NCBI GenBank assembly: GCA_028583405.1
Contig: CM053243.1
Span: 26,256,524-26,320,523, forward strand
Length of the DNA stretch: 64,000 nucleotides
Reading direction: 5' to 3'
Source of the DNA: Pogonophryne albipinna
Lineage: Eukaryota > Chordata > Actinopteri > Perciformes > Artedidraconidae
Position numbers and translations under genes: made by a program. Below, in pieces: positions 12,201 to 33,905 of the stretch (positions within the stretch are counted from its first letter, which is position 1; each line of letters begins with the position of its first letter). The notes under the pieces are model-generated. The model had not been told where the DNA came from. It did no database searches and saw only the letters and a list, made by a program, of their open reading frames with translations.

Positions 12201-15200
12201 GATTGGTAACCGAGTCATACCAGCTTATACACAAAATGGCAATCACTTAAATATGTTCAAATGATAACAGAGAGATGGTTCGCCATGAAATGCAGACTTT
12301 TTTTTACTATTCCTGTCATCATGTACACTTTCTTATGTGAATAGATTGGAACTTGTAACTGGTGCACACAACAAATCAAAATGAACAAATACAAATGGCA
12401 TGAAGCACCATGCCATAAAAAGTCTCATTGTTCATCGTTGAATTCACAACATGATTTGTTTCTTTTGAATGCAAAATGTATTTCCCTAAATGTGAACCAA
12501 ACTGGTACAAACAATGCTGAGTGTTATGGAAGCAACACAGAGTAAATGGGAGGCAAAAGGTTTGGCATGCCTTTCCTGAGCTTAACAAGCTTCCTTGAAA
12601 CAACCTTCACGCTGAAGTTATGCTCACTCAACTTCAGTTATGGATGGCTGGTTGCTGACTTCCCTTAAAACATTTGTACATTTGATCTGGGATATATTGT
12701 CATGTTCCTGGCTGGCAATATTTATAGCTGGCATTTTCTGCTGTCAGGGAAAGGTTGCTGAGACAGACAATGCGTTGGAGGGTTCAGACAAGCCTTACGT
12801 GGTAGAAAGTCAGGAAATTGACCCCTATTACAAAGCAGAGTGAATTACTGTATATGTGCAGTTCACAAACTCACAGACCATCAGCCACAGTCTGTGTTGC
12901 ATCAGGTCCTTAATCCAGATTTAGGTCTTCTATTTAGCTTTTGCTGAGGCTTGTCTATTGACGGACCCTCAAGTTTATCGTTAATCGTACATTTTCCAAG
13001 TAAGTATCCATGTTCTCATTAAACCATTTTAACTGTCTCCTCAATACGACATCCCCACAACCTCTTTCTAATAATGGCTGTTCTGGGATGTACATTACAG
13101 CTACAGTCTGCCTATCTGTTGTGTTAGGGCTCTCTGAGGTATTGAAATGTGTGTCTGAGCCTTGTCCAGGAGCTGCTGATGAAAATTCATGAGGGTGGTT
13201 TTGCCCTTCACTTATCAAACTTAGTACATTATCCTGTGTGCTGAATCACAGGGGTGCTAGCTCAAGTGTTTATCAACTTTGCATTTAGTGCATCTACAGG
13301 AAGATATAGTTTGGTTTTGTCTTGAATGAAACCTAACCTACTGTTCTGGTTAAGAGAGTGCAATGATAACTTCCATTTCGTTAGTAAGGCTACGTTGCTA
13401 TGCAAATAATTTTAAAACAACAAATGCAGTAACAAAGTTTTGGTATTTGGAATTTATCCAAATGGTGTGCTATCGATAGTCATTGTTTAACCTGCAACAT
13501 TTTGGAGTTTGTAGTGTAGTAAAGCCCACTTTATTTAGATGTCTTTCTAACTTTTCTCCTCTATAGGTTTTTTTGAGAGGTACGACTTCATTTTAATACA
13601 TCAAACTATTATGATAATGATCTTCAATTAGCTCAAATCCAGTGAGGGAATAAAATGGTGAAAGGGGTTGAAGAGCAGCCTTTCCCTTTGAGAGTAAAGC
13701 TGTCAAACCATAGTGCAAAGCTCTCTGATGTCTTCGACGTTAGTTCAAAAGGCAGAACTGTAATTCAACACTTAGGTTGCAAAAAATGTCCTTCATTCTA
13801 TATGTTATAAATGTTGTTAGAGTTGATCAGGAAGGTTATTCACTTAAAAAAACTACTTTCTCATTGCTCACCCTAACCCCATAATCCTAACCATAACCCC
13901 CTAACCCTGATCCCCTTACAAATAATAGCATTCCTCCAGCAATATAGAAAAAAAATGAACTCTTTCAAATGCATTAGTTTAATCAGTCGTGTGCTGTATA
14001 TCTAGGCTTAATAATACAGTTAGGGTTAGTCCAGTCCAAACCCTCTTGTGTTCAGGGTATGGTTAGGTTTAGCATTAGCAAACATGCAGATGAACTTGAA
14101 ATATACATGACACAAGTAACGGTACTGTATACTGTATAACTCTATTTTTGGTACTTATTGCCTTCCTTGTCTGACTCATTAGTTTGCACAAAATCTAATA
14201 AATGCTGTTATAACTTAATAAGGAAGGTTATGAACTGATAACAATAACTATCCTTTATCCAACCCTACTGTATAACCCTAACCCTAATCATGTTGTGCAT
14301 CAGGCCTTCCCTGGACTAGTATGCCTGCAGATCCAGAATTCAGACCTTCATGGGAGAACCCTACACCAAACATAACAGATTCAAGAAAACTAAATTATAA
14401 TGGTGCCCTGGTCCTCCCCCAGATTGTACTCACCCAAAGTACAACCATCTCACAATCCCACCACATCTACAAGCATACATCTACAACACCCACCAACAGA
14501 TCAGTAGGCCAGTGCCCCCAACCAAACAATGGCATTCCTCCAGCAAGACAAGAAGAAAAGAAGCCTAAAATGTTTTATTTTTCTCAGTGTCTGCTGTATA
14601 AATAGAAAAGGGATGATAAGGGACAAAGGGATCACTGAAGACTGAGAGAACCCATCCATAACATCACAACCACTTAATACAGTCCTTGGCTGCTAAACAA
14701 TTAATACGAGCCTACACTTTATTAAATATGCAATAAAGACTATTATGGCTAAGTGTGGAAATAACAGCCATTCTAGCAAGCATTAAAATGTCTAGCTCCA
14801 TTTGAGGCTCATTTATGGAACCTCTCCCATTAAGGATACATTAATACTGCAGGCACAACTGAAGGGCATTGGAAAGTACTGTTCTAAATATTAAAGATGG
14901 CTGTCACTGGAAAAAATATGTTGTCAGCAGGTTGAAGAATTAGGGCTATGTAAATTTCATCACATCCCCTCACTTAATGACAAAGCAGAGATCAAAATGT
15001 CACGAAGGACAAAAAGCTCTCCATATCTGATTTAAACAAAGTCAGACACAAGATGATTATTTAATGACTGCCTGCGCTCTCCAAGAAACACACAGACACA
15101 CACAGAGGACTAAACTCACACGATTTAGTTATTTGGCTTTTAACATCGAATAAGGCCTTATGTGTAACCTAACCTGACATATTTATAGAATTTGCTTTAT

Positions 15201-16195
15201 ATATTTATCTTTTAAATAGATTGTAACACACCATGGTACAGAAAAAAGGTCACATGGATTAATTCCTAAGTGCCCCTAAATTAAGCATCATAATATATAT
15301 AACTGACAAGTACATCACAAACCTTTACAGAGGAATTCACATTAGTTGACCCCCATACAAATTAAAGATGACTTGACTTTCATATTCAGAGCATCATATA
15401 CTTAACAGTGACACGCTGATTGATTACTATTATTTCTAAGGTTTTACGATGGTGGCTCTGAACTATAAATTGATCCACTTGATTTGGGATCCAAGAAAAT
15501 GTGATATTTAGTTTGTTCACATTTGTAAAGTTAGTAAAGGACCCCCAGGTCAACAGTCATTTACCCTAGATAAAACAACTCTTCACAGAGTTCATAGCAC
15601 TGACTAACATGCCACTAAAAACTTCAAGTCAATATGGTAAAAGCCCCCTACTCCAAAAGCTTGCTTGTTGAACAAAATCTCCATTTTGTTGGTTTGATCG
15701 ATTAGTTGCACAAGTTTAGATTCTTTGAGTACTGATTAATGCTGAATGCAGACTGTTCACCAATAACTGATGAGTTAAGTGTTGCCAAGCACATGCAGCA
15801 AACTCAAAGGGTGGTCGAAAAATATGTGAGTTGTCTATCACATGATTGAGTACAATTATTATTCATATAGGCTGATTCATTGCAATCGTCTGATTAAATA
15901 GACTGTTTAATTATGAGTTTATTTCAACAATAAAAAATGAATAGTAGAGCAGCAATACAATACTGTTGCTCCCCATAATTGAATAACGGGAATGCATTAG
16001 CTCCCCTTGTTCCACTGCTCAGGCTCCTATAGCTCTGCTTAGACAGCATGAAGCTAAATGCCAGTCATCTGTAATCATCTTTTTAATCAACAGTCCTAGA
16101 ACTAGTAGGGACGACTATGAAGTTTTTCTCACATTAATAAAACTTGTAAAATAATGCTCAACATTAACAACGCAATAATGAAAATGGCTCTAATT
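9236..16195. other. Long stretch with no recognisable gene
   Basis: About 7 kb of AT-rich sequence without a frame carrying recognisable motifs and without a clear transposon end. Degenerate telomere-like CCCTAA words occur at 13870-13910 and 14274-14288. Two diverged segments sharing 'gcattcctccagcaa' (about 13927 and 14531) suggest an old duplication. It may be intronic or intergenic single-copy DNA. Confidence 0.5.
13870..13910. repeat. Degenerate CCCTAA-like words
   Basis: Four imperfect CCCTAAC words with interruptions; a shorter run is at 14274-14288. Too short and impure to call an interstitial telomeric array. Confidence 0.4.
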
Positions 16196-16294
16196 ATAAT
16201 AGGTAGGGATGCTCCAATCGCCAATTTCGGGGCCGATCGCCGGAATCAGTATCGGCCGATACCGATCGCCGATCCGATCAAGTGGGCGGGGCCT

Positions 16295-16342
16295 AAATGG
16301 AAGATTTAGACATCACTTTAAATCTTCCATTTAAAGTGATGT
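16295..16342. repeat. Two overlapping, mutually exclusive hairpins
   Basis: Perfect 14-bp arms at 16295-16308 and 16319-16332, and perfect 13-bp arms at 16310-16322 and 16330-16342. The two stems share bases, so only one can form at a time. They lie just inside the left end of the hAT element. Confidence 0.85.
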
Positions 16343-16626
16343 TTAAAACTCAGTTAATGGGGCTCATTCACTGGAGCTTCCACAAACAACAATCAACTTA
16401 ATTATTACATTCAAATGATGTACATTATTCAAGTTTACATTCACTTTGGATAATAACACGGGAGAAATGAGCGGAAGCGCTCTCTTTTCCTCTCTCCCTC
16501 TCTCTCTCCCCCCCTCTCTCCCCCTCTCTCCCTCCTGACAGCCTGTCAGTATCTCATGCAGCTCACTGATCCAGTAATGAGTGACCCGACAGTGAAGAAT
16601 AAATATATTTATAATAACTAGTTTAC

Positions 16627-16680
16627 AGTGACGTGCGGTGAGGTTCATGGCTGGTGAGGCACTGACTCTTTCAGAGTCAG
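16627..16680. repeat. Fragment with a DNA-transposon-like end
   Basis: Starts CAGTGACGTGCGGTGAGG, a style of end seen in fish DNA transposons. No matching inverted end is found before 17918, so it is a truncated nested piece or chance. Confidence 0.3.
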
Positions 16681-18071
16681 ATTTACAAATATTATATTTT
16701 GACCTTAATCTAAATATTCGGTTAATTTCAAAGTTTTTTTTGTCTGATGCTTCGATTAATTTTAAAGAGACCGTTCAACAAAAGGATACCCAAAATCTAA
16801 ATATTGGATTGTTCTTTCTTAGTAAGATCCCATTTTCATTACAAATGTGGTCTTACATTGACTTGAAGATGAAGTCCATGCTATCTTTCTGGACAACAAT
16901 CTCTATTACTTTTTTGTGAAAGTCCTCCTTATCTTCCTCTAGTTTCAGAAGTCTAGTTTGTTGTTTTCGTCTACCGTCTCTGCGTAGAATAACAGTAGCA
17001 ACAAGAACATGTGGGTTCACGTGCGCCCCCTTCAGTGCGGCAGAGGTAATGGCTGCCTCCCCTGGTGCTTTTTTCATTGCCGTTGTATGATGAGACCAGT
17101 GAGCCTAAATATCATATATACGTGAAATAAGTTATTTAGAGACTATGGATGGCGAGGACACATGTAATAAAGGGATCTACAAACATTACATTGGTGACAT
17201 ACAGTGAGATGGTGCAGGCATGCGCTTAGTGCCCGCTTTCCAGCCAGTTTCTGTGGGGTGTTCTGAGGTGAGGCAGAGCTCATCTGTGCCTCACACCTTA
17301 CCCCACAGTAGCTGGCTTGAGCGCGCTCACAAAATTAGTGCCCGCGCTCCAGCCAGTTACTGTGGGCTTACGAGAGGCAGAGCTTGTCCCTGCCTCACTT
17401 CTTCATCGCTACCCGTAGTTGTAGCGGAGGCGGAGCTCGGCAAATTTGCTGATTTTGACTATAAAAAGCTAATCATACATAAATCACATTTACAACACAG
17501 ATCAGTGGAGACATTTTATTATTATTACTATTTTGTTTTTCTTTAGTTGTTTGTCCATTACATTGGAGTATGACAGGTGAGGCTCTGTTCCAGAGGCAGA
17601 TCAAATAGCTAAGTAGGTCTAACTCTTGTGTGTTTCGCTCCGCTCACCGGTCCGTCTCAGCGGGTGGAGCTGCAGGATTTCAGCTTCACACACGTTGCAT
17701 TCCGCTATTTTACTGTCTTTTTCGGACACCTTGAAATACTGCCAGACCGGTGAAGCCATTTTGGCGAGCTTGTTTTGCCGCACACAGAGAAAAGTGTCAT
17801 GTATTTTACGTCATGCGATCGGCTCTCGCGATCGGCATGTTTAGAGAGCACCGATCGATCGGTAGAGAGTGAGTATCGGCCGATCTCGATCGGTGACCGA
17901 TCGATCGGAGCATCCCTAATAATAGGCAGATATGCACCCATGAGACTATAGTGAACAAGGCAATTTTCACCCCGGCTATAGTGAAAAGGGTCAGGTTGTT
18001 TGCTGGCACTGCTGCAGTACCATTTACAGGTCAATTTTGTATGAATATGGCAAAGGAGCCCTTTTGTACAC

Positions 18072-19652
18072 TGTAAGAAAATGAAATCAATATTATGTGC
18101 TGTAACTTTAAATTAATACACTGTTCTAATTTAAAGCTGCTTTATTCTGAAAACCGGATGTTCACACACTTGACTTCCGGCTTTCGAGAGTAAATATAGT
18201 CAACTTCCGGTTAGCATTAGCATGTAGCTAATGGCATATTGTGAAATGTGAATTTAAGGAGAAATGACACGTGGTGTTGCACACTAAACACACTGTCTTT
18301 AACCCTCACTTATTGATGCTGAAATACTATTATTAGGGAATGTTTAAATTACCAACAGATATTCGAATTTGTAAAACTAACATCAGAAAACGACAGGACG
18401 TGCCTTGGACCCGCCCCCGTCAACGCTAAGCCAATAGGAGAAGACTACAAATTATAAAATGGGACGAGAGCAGGAAGTCGGTCTCTTTCCCAGCTGTCAT
18501 CAAGGATAGTGAACGGAGGCCCATCCATCGAGGAGAGCCACCATTTTGCAATTTCATTGTATCATCTTATCATTGTTTAATTAAACGCTGTTGACTTGTA
18601 AATAAGCTTCCTGAGGCCTGTAATAAGAATCCAGTTCAACATACCCTGGATATGTTTGAGCTATCTGGCTTAACTCACCCAAAACAAACGTGATCTCGCT
18701 AAGCGGTCCTACGACGCTGGTTATTAACACGGTAACTCAAGCCAGGGTTTCTCTATCCGGCTGAGTGCGCGTTCACATGAAAGGGGCGGGGTTAGCAACA
18801 TTTGACCAATCACAAACATGGACAAGCGTACTGACAGCGCATGAATGAAAAGCAAACTATAATATTAGACAAATATGAAGAAGTTAAACTTTAAACATCC
18901 ATGACTGAAACACTTTATCCAGGATAAAAGCAACATAGTTGCACCTGCAAGGTGAATACAGCTGGTAAAAAATGCGTATATTTACATTAACAGGTTTATG
19001 ATATCACTGCCCCGTCTAAGACACGAGTGGATCTGACTTTAATTACATTTGACTCGAGTGTTTCGTCAACTTAATGTGTTGCTTACAATAATACTTCTGC
19101 ATATGTGACACTGTAAGTGTTGCACGGCCAGATACGGCTCACGAAGCTGACTCAGTTAAGGAAATATATGATACATTATGATGTGATATGATGTGATATG
19201 AATGATAATGGGACACATTGACGCCTGCACTCACAGTGTCGCGGAAAGTAGATAATGTTACTTTGATCCGGTTACTTATGTTGTGGCAGATATTTAAGTA
19301 AGCTTTCTTAACGCTAATGTTATAATAGTCAGATTGCTCTGAAGATGGGATGTGATATTCTATAATTTTCACGTTCACACAGTCAGTTGATTTTTGCCGG
19401 CCGTCTTTCCTGCAACGGCAGTTTTTCTGTATTTCCTTTATCCTGTAATATGACTTGACTGCTCCGGAGCAGGTTTGCCGTTCAGCATAAGTTACCATGG
19501 AGATCTACCCCGGTAAGAAGTGAACCAGCGTCGTAGGACCGGAAACCCAGAGATAACCCTGAAGTTATCTCGCTAAACGAAAATCCGGCTTCGTAGTACA
19601 GGCCTCTGGACTATTTTCAGCTAATACTGTGCTCAGGCTAAAATACCCTACA
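18072..19652 (+). mobile_element. Probable solo LTR interrupted by a CTG-flanked element
   Basis: Begins TGTA and ends TACA, with a 4-bp direct repeat ACAC on both sides (18068-18071 and 19653-19656). Without the inserted element it is about 586 bp. A TATA-like TTATAAAA lies near 18454 and an ATTAAA signal near 18581, in the order expected for U3 then R-U5 read on the plus strand. A 4-bp duplication is usual for gammaretrovirus-like or epsilonretrovirus-like LTRs. No internal retroviral genes are present. The evidence is structural only. Confidence 0.5.
18614..19605. mobile_element. CTG-flanked DNA transposon, PIF/Harbinger-like, copy A
   Basis: Ends are AGGCCTGTA at the left and TACAGGCCT at the right, with a GCTTCGTAGTACAGGCC terminus on the right. 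CTG is duplicated on both sides (18611-18613 and 19606-19608). A three-base duplication fits PIF/Harbinger. The 992-bp element is a near relative, in opposite orientation, of 36115-37157. A 119-codon minus-strand frame (19139-19498) contains a basic stretch CRCRKDGRQKS that is also readable in the other copy, but it matches no family I can name. Confidence 0.75.
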
Positions 19653-19656
19653 ACAC

Positions 19657-20095
19657 TTAGACCCCATTTACACAGGAGCACAAACGCAAACGGGCTGAAT
19701 TCGTTATCAAAAAAGTCTTCCGTCCACACGCATTCGGCTCATTTAACTTGTCCGTTCACACGAGACCACTAGAAACGCTGTAGTACATATGCCGGGCCTG
19801 TAAGTGGCGCTGTACTTCTGCCACAAAATACACCAAAAGCAGCGAAGAAGACCCCCGAGCATGGTTGCCATGGTTGCCCTTCTGTTTATGCCCAGCGGTA
19901 GATTTAGCAACATGTAGTTCATGTAATTCTCCATGTCCACTTGTTGCTGATGGTTGTGATAGAGGAGCTGTAGATTTTGCAATAACATCTGTAGCATGGT
20001 CGAGCTGTAGATTTTGCACTAACATCTGTAGCATGGTCAATAGCAGTAGCATTAGCAGTAGCTACTGATCATGCTACAGCAGTGAGCAGCAGAGG
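19657..20095. mobile_element. Transposon fragment with GACCCCATTTACAC end
   Basis: The start resembles ends of fish DNA transposons known from memory (GACCCCATTTACAC). No inverted partner is seen, so the boundaries are uncertain. Confidence 0.3.
19965..20038. repeat. Tandem duplication, 37 bp x 2
   Basis: Two head-to-tail 37-bp units beginning GAGCTGTAGATTTTGCA differ at one base. Confidence 0.9.
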
Positions 20096-20558
20096 TGGGT
20101 TTGGAGTTAATTTTGGTTGTTTATTCATTTATTTTCTATTTATTTATTTCAATCATGACACATTAATATACTGGTTTAGTTGTGCAGATTGTCATGCAAA
20201 ATAGGTCTCAGTTGGGAGGGAACCTTGGTTCCAATATTTTGTTTCCCTTGGGACTCATTTGATGAGGGACCGTCAGCCATCTTAAAAAGGGCCAGTGAAA
20301 TGTTTGTCAGTCATGTTTTGATCAGCCACAGGGCACACGGGCAGCCGGTGAGTGTTTGGTTTACATATGTGTTTATGGTGACAGACTTTTGTGGTGTATG
20401 CGTTATGTAATTTGTGTGTTAAGTGTTTTCTCTTAGGTTGACAACCTAACTTAGAACGGATTTGTGAGAAGAAAAAGCTAACTTGTGATACCATGTGCTA
20501 ACTTTGAATGGAGAAGAGCACATGAAAATAAACATAAATCCTAAACTAAAGCTGAGTG

Positions 20559-20896
20559 GTCACGCCCCGTGTTGTCCAACCCTTTCGGTGGGAGTAAAAC
20601 CGAACAGTTATCAACCGATGCGCACCTGGAAGAAAAGAAGCCGGGTGGCGTGGGATAACAAAACAAATGACAAAACAACCAGCAAGGACCTGAGGTCCCT
20701 GTCTCATCTGATGGCAGTCTCTACCTCTCTGCAGCAGGCTCCGGCCGAGCCTTCTTTGCTGGGCCTCAGTGATGCATCACTGCAAACCTTTGCCCTAATG
20801 TCTAGGGAATTGGGACGAGTTATGGCCTTATTGGTGCAGACTCGTCACCAGGTTTGGCCTGCTCAATCACCACTGTCGGAGACATGTCCTCCGTAG
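20559..20896 (+). pseudogene. DIRS gag-like fragment
   Basis: The last 45 codons (LMSRELGRVMALLVQTRHQV, then PAQSPLSETC) match what I remember of the C-terminal gag region of fish DIRS elements, which binds the element RNA. The region before about 20690 is not recognisable. It ends at a stop at 20894-20896, and a proline-rich stretch follows in another frame. No ATG can be assigned with confidence. Confidence 0.55.
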
Positions 20897-21119
20897 TGTG
20901 CCAGTCGAGCCAGGGGAGAAGTTTGGGGAGCGTGCTGCCCACTCCCAGCAGGCCCAGGGGCCCCTCTACCAGCCGCACTCAGCCACCAGCTTGCAGTGGT
21001 GGTCTGCGCAGGTCCCAGCGGCCCACTCATCCGCCTCCCGGGGGCTTTCATGCCCCCGGTCGCCGGCCTTCTAGGCGGCCTCGTGCCTCAGAGCCTTACC
21101 AGCGCCCCCCAGCCAGTCA

Positions 21120-21800
21120 GGTCTCAAGTTTCCCAGGATACGGCGCGCCTCTTATCTCACGTAGCCTGGTTGGACCTAACAGTGAGCACCAGAAAAAGTT
21201 GTCTGGACCTTTCCCAACAGGTCACTTACCTGGGGATGGTCCTAGACTCGGTCGCCATGAGGGCCTACCTGACACCTCGTCGTGTGGACGACATTTCCCA
21301 CCTTCTTCCCATCTTCAGGCCGGGCAAGATGGTGCCTGATATTCAGTTCCTCCGGCCCTTGGGCAGACTGACGGCTGCCTCAGCCGTTGTGCCCTTAGGC
21401 CTGCTGTCATTGCGCCCCATGCAGATGTAGCTGAATAGCCTTCACTTGGGCGCCAAGTGGCACAGGTAAGTCAGGGTGTCGCAGCGTTGCCTCCACTCTG
21501 TCACGCTGGAGGGGCAGGGCCTATCATCTGATGGACGTGCCCATGGGTGCCAGCCCATCCCGCCAGGAGACTGTCACCGTAGGTGCATGTCTCTCAGGGT
21601 GGGGTGCAGTGCGGCCGGGCAGAACTGTTTAGGGTCAGTGTTCTGCCCAGGAGGGTGCACGCCATGTCAACGTGCTAGAGCTTCGGGATGTGCAGCTTGC
21701 ACTCACTCACTTTCTACCCCAACTGGGGGGCAAGCACGTGCTTGTTCCTTGGGACAACATGTACACTGTTGCCCAGACAGCAGTCCCTTCTAGATAGTGG
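21120..21800 (+). pseudogene. DIRS reverse transcriptase C-terminus and RNase H remnants
   Basis: One frame up to 21430 reads TYLGMVLDSVAMRAYLTPRR and continues to LGRLTAASAVVPLGLL, the RT thumb/connection region of DIRS elements. It stops at 21428-21430. RNase H-like pieces follow in shifting frames: a GCSAAG-type region near 21606 and a stretch near 21665-21790 reading like LALTHFLPQLGGKHVLV. The catalytic palm of RT, including its YxDD box, is absent, so a large internal deletion has occurred just upstream. At least three frame changes separate the pieces. Confidence 0.65.
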
Positions 21801-22632
21801 ACATTCTCACTCCACTCTGAGAGTTTATGTGGCTGCTATTTCTGTCCGACATGTTCGGGTCGACGGCGCCACGGTGGGGTGCCACAGGTCCGTGTCCCTC
21901 TTCCTGAGAGGGGCTTTACGGCAGCATCCCCCTAGCACCCCGAGGGCTCCGGCTTAGGACCTTCCCCCTGCTGACGGATGCCCTGTCATCTCCTCCCTTC
22001 GAGCCCCTGGCCCAGGTGGGGCCTAAGTGGATCCCCACGAAGGCAGCATTTCTGCTTTCCATAGCCTCAAGGAAGCGAGTTGGGGAGTTGCATGTCCTCT
22101 CCATAAGCGATACATGCCCGAGGTGGGACTCTCAGGTGTTGCCCTTTGGGCAAATGTGGCATTCCAGCCCAAGGTGCTTCCACAAACCCACTTCAATCAG
22201 CCTGCCCAGCTGGGATGCTTTGACATTCAGGAGAACAGCACGTCAAAGTTGCTTTGCCCTGAGGGTGCCATAATGGCGCATATATCGATGCTACTGCCTG
22301 TATACGGCAGTCGGAGCAGCTCTTCGTTTGCCATGGCGGCACTAAAAGAGGTTTGGTCTTCTAAACAGCGGCTGCCCCACTGGGTTGTCGATACCATCTC
22401 ACATGCCTATGGGGCCAGTGGCCGCCCCCTGCCAGCAGGGCTGAGATGCCACTCTACAAGGAGCATCTCAACATCTTGGGCTGCCCCAAGAGGGGCGCCC
22501 CTGGAGACCAACTGCGTGGTGGCGTCGTGGGCGTCTTCTGGCACATTCTCCAGGTTTTATCGGGTTAATGTCGCCACTCCCCATCTTTGGGCGTGGTCCT
22601 TTTGCCGAGCTCCGCTGCTTCCAGCTAGGTAA
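21800..22632 (+). pseudogene. DIRS tyrosine recombinase
   Basis: The enzyme integrates the circular DIRS cDNA by site-specific recombination and replaces a DDE integrase. Visible: STLRVYVAAISVRHVRVDG in the N-terminal core-binding region (near 21812); a KRVGELHVLS box carrying the first catalytic arginine (near 22074); RLPHWVVDTISHAYGASG (near 22371); a CHSTR box with the H-x-x-R signature (near 22447); and RFYRVNVATP with the candidate nucleophilic tyrosine (near 22553). Frames shift between the first two boxes and again before the third. All catalytic boxes are recognisable, but the gene is broken. Confidence 0.7.
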
Positions 22633-22675
22633 GCAAGGGCTTGGATTCTTCATGACATTGTTGGTATAAGTCATC

Positions 22676-22989
22676 CAATGCTAAGCACCACCTCTGGCGG
22701 TCAGTAGGGACGAAATAGAACGATAGTTACGTCTGTAACTACGGTTATATGAGTCCCGGATGACCGCCAGAGTATCTTGTCACTCAATTCTTGTGTGCTC
22801 GCGAGAAGATTCTGGGAACAGATCCTCTGACGACACCGGCATATGTAGCCGGTGTCACGTGGGTCACAGGTGACTTTGTTGTTATTTGGTACTCGAGCTG
22901 CACATGCGCGCAATGGACATATCCAGTGCTAAGCACCGCCTCTGGCGGTCATCCGGGACTCATAGAACCGTAGTTACAGACGTAACTAT
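22676..22989. repeat. DIRS terminal/internal complementary repeats
   Basis: Inverted arms of about 53 bp at 22721-22773 and 22937-22989 (GATAGTTACGTCTGTAAC read on one strand, its complement on the other, one visible mismatch). A direct repeat of about 37 bp (CTAAGCACC...CTCTGGCGGTCA) occurs at 22676-22712 and 22924-22960. This is the hairpin architecture of a DIRS 3' end. The right element boundary is placed near 22990. Confidence 0.8.
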
Positions 22990-22990
22990 C

Positions 22991-26694
<3,704 letters not shown>

Positions 26695-27290
26695 CGATTG
26701 AACGATTTTGGGGGGAAAAAAATCTAATTGCGATTTTTCTGACAAATATTGCGATAGCGATTTGCGATATTTGTTTTGAAGCGACCCAACGGAAGTTTAT
26801 TGTAAAATGCGGCCATATCTCCGGCTAGGAAGGTTGCATCAACATACTCCCGTCTCTAGCACCCCTGCAGCCTGAGCTACGAGTGAAAGAACTAAACTTA
26901 CATGAAACTTCCGTTGGTTTGCTTTAAAGTCAAGCTTCAGTTTAAGATTCACCCTGTAATAGAAACATGTGATGGAGCATTACTAACCTGACTCAGATCT
27001 AGGAGAGCTCCATTGGAAGCCATTTGGAAAGGGCAGGCACTTTCAAAAATACTTGGCAGGTGATTGGATCCATCTGTCTATCACCTTCTATCATGGGCCA
27101 CTTCTGATTGGTTAACAATGGCTGGTACATGTGGAGCACAGCACTTCGGATTGGTGTGGATGACTGACACACAAGAAGAACAAAAAAAATATATAAAAAT
27201 GTTAAAAAAAAATCGCAGGCTTTGCGATTTGATAATCGCATCATTTAAAATCGCGATTTCGATTTAAAATCGATTAATCGTTCAGCCCTA
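26695..27290. mobile_element. Small hAT-like element with CGATT-rich ends
   Basis: The right end, read on the minus strand, is TAGGGCTGAACGATTAATCG, a well-known style of hAT end in fish. The left end (ACGATTGAACGATTTTGG) is an imperfect inverted match whose first bases have decayed. Both ends carry repeated GCGATT/AATCGC words. No 8-bp target duplication can be seen and no transposase is present. An inner inverted pair (AACGGAAGTTT at 26788-26798, AAACTTCCGTT at 26905-26915) lies within it. Confidence 0.6.
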
Positions 27291-33661
<6,371 letters not shown>

Positions 33662-33905
33662 TGTTTGTTTGTAGCCTTTATTTAACCAGGTGAAAATCCC
33701 ATTGAGATCAACGATCTCTTTTTCAAGGGAGACCTGCAGCACATTGGTTACACATAAAAACAGAAAACAAAAAGGACATCAATACAACAAAATTACAGGG
33801 GTATACATTAGCAACCTATTCACAATGACAGATATCTAATAACATTTAATCTATCCGAGCTTTAAAATGATGCAAGGGAACCAAAATGCTCAGTTTCAAA
33901 AACAT

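Larger units (their letters stand above)
16204..17918. mobile_element. hAT DNA transposon, non-autonomous
   Basis: Ends are TAGGGATGCTCC at the left and GGAGCATCCCTA at the right, continuing as GATCG-rich inverted repeats of about 60 bp. A perfect 8-bp target duplication ATAATAGG flanks it (16196-16203 and 17919-17926), as expected for hAT. No transposase with recognisable motifs is present in 1,715 bp. Inside are a TC-rich run (16480-16533) and a fragment starting CAGTGACGTGCGGTGAGG (16627) that looks like one end of another DNA transposon. A degenerate duplication lies around two 'ccagccagtt' words (17238 and 17351). Confidence 0.9.
20495..22990 (+). mobile_element. DIRS-family tyrosine-recombinase retrotransposon, decayed
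   Basis: Plus-strand remnants in DIRS order: gag-like (20495-20896), RT C-terminal and RNase H pieces (21120-21800), tyrosine recombinase (21800-22632), then inverted terminal structures (22676-22989). The core RT palm and most of gag are missing. Multiple frameshifts break every gene. The left terminal repeat was not found. The GC content is higher than its surroundings. Confidence 0.8.

Noticed and set aside
12640..12843. 67-codon frame with a hydrophobic stretch
   Set aside because: Resembles a membrane segment but has no family match, no splice or promoter context; expected by chance in 7 kb of AT-rich DNA.
13870..14288. Interstitial telomere array
   Set aside because: CCCTAA words are few and impure, likely chance or local repeats.
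14321..14605. 94-codon plus-strand frame
   Set aside because: Low-complexity composition and no motif; lies in diverged repeat sequence.
16853..17077. 74-codon minus frame inside a hAT
   Set aside because: Charged reading without hAT dimerisation or DDE motifs.
20854..21339. Proline/arginine-rich 161-codon frame
   Set aside because: GC-rich out-of-frame reading across the DIRS element; the real element frames carry motifs elsewhere.
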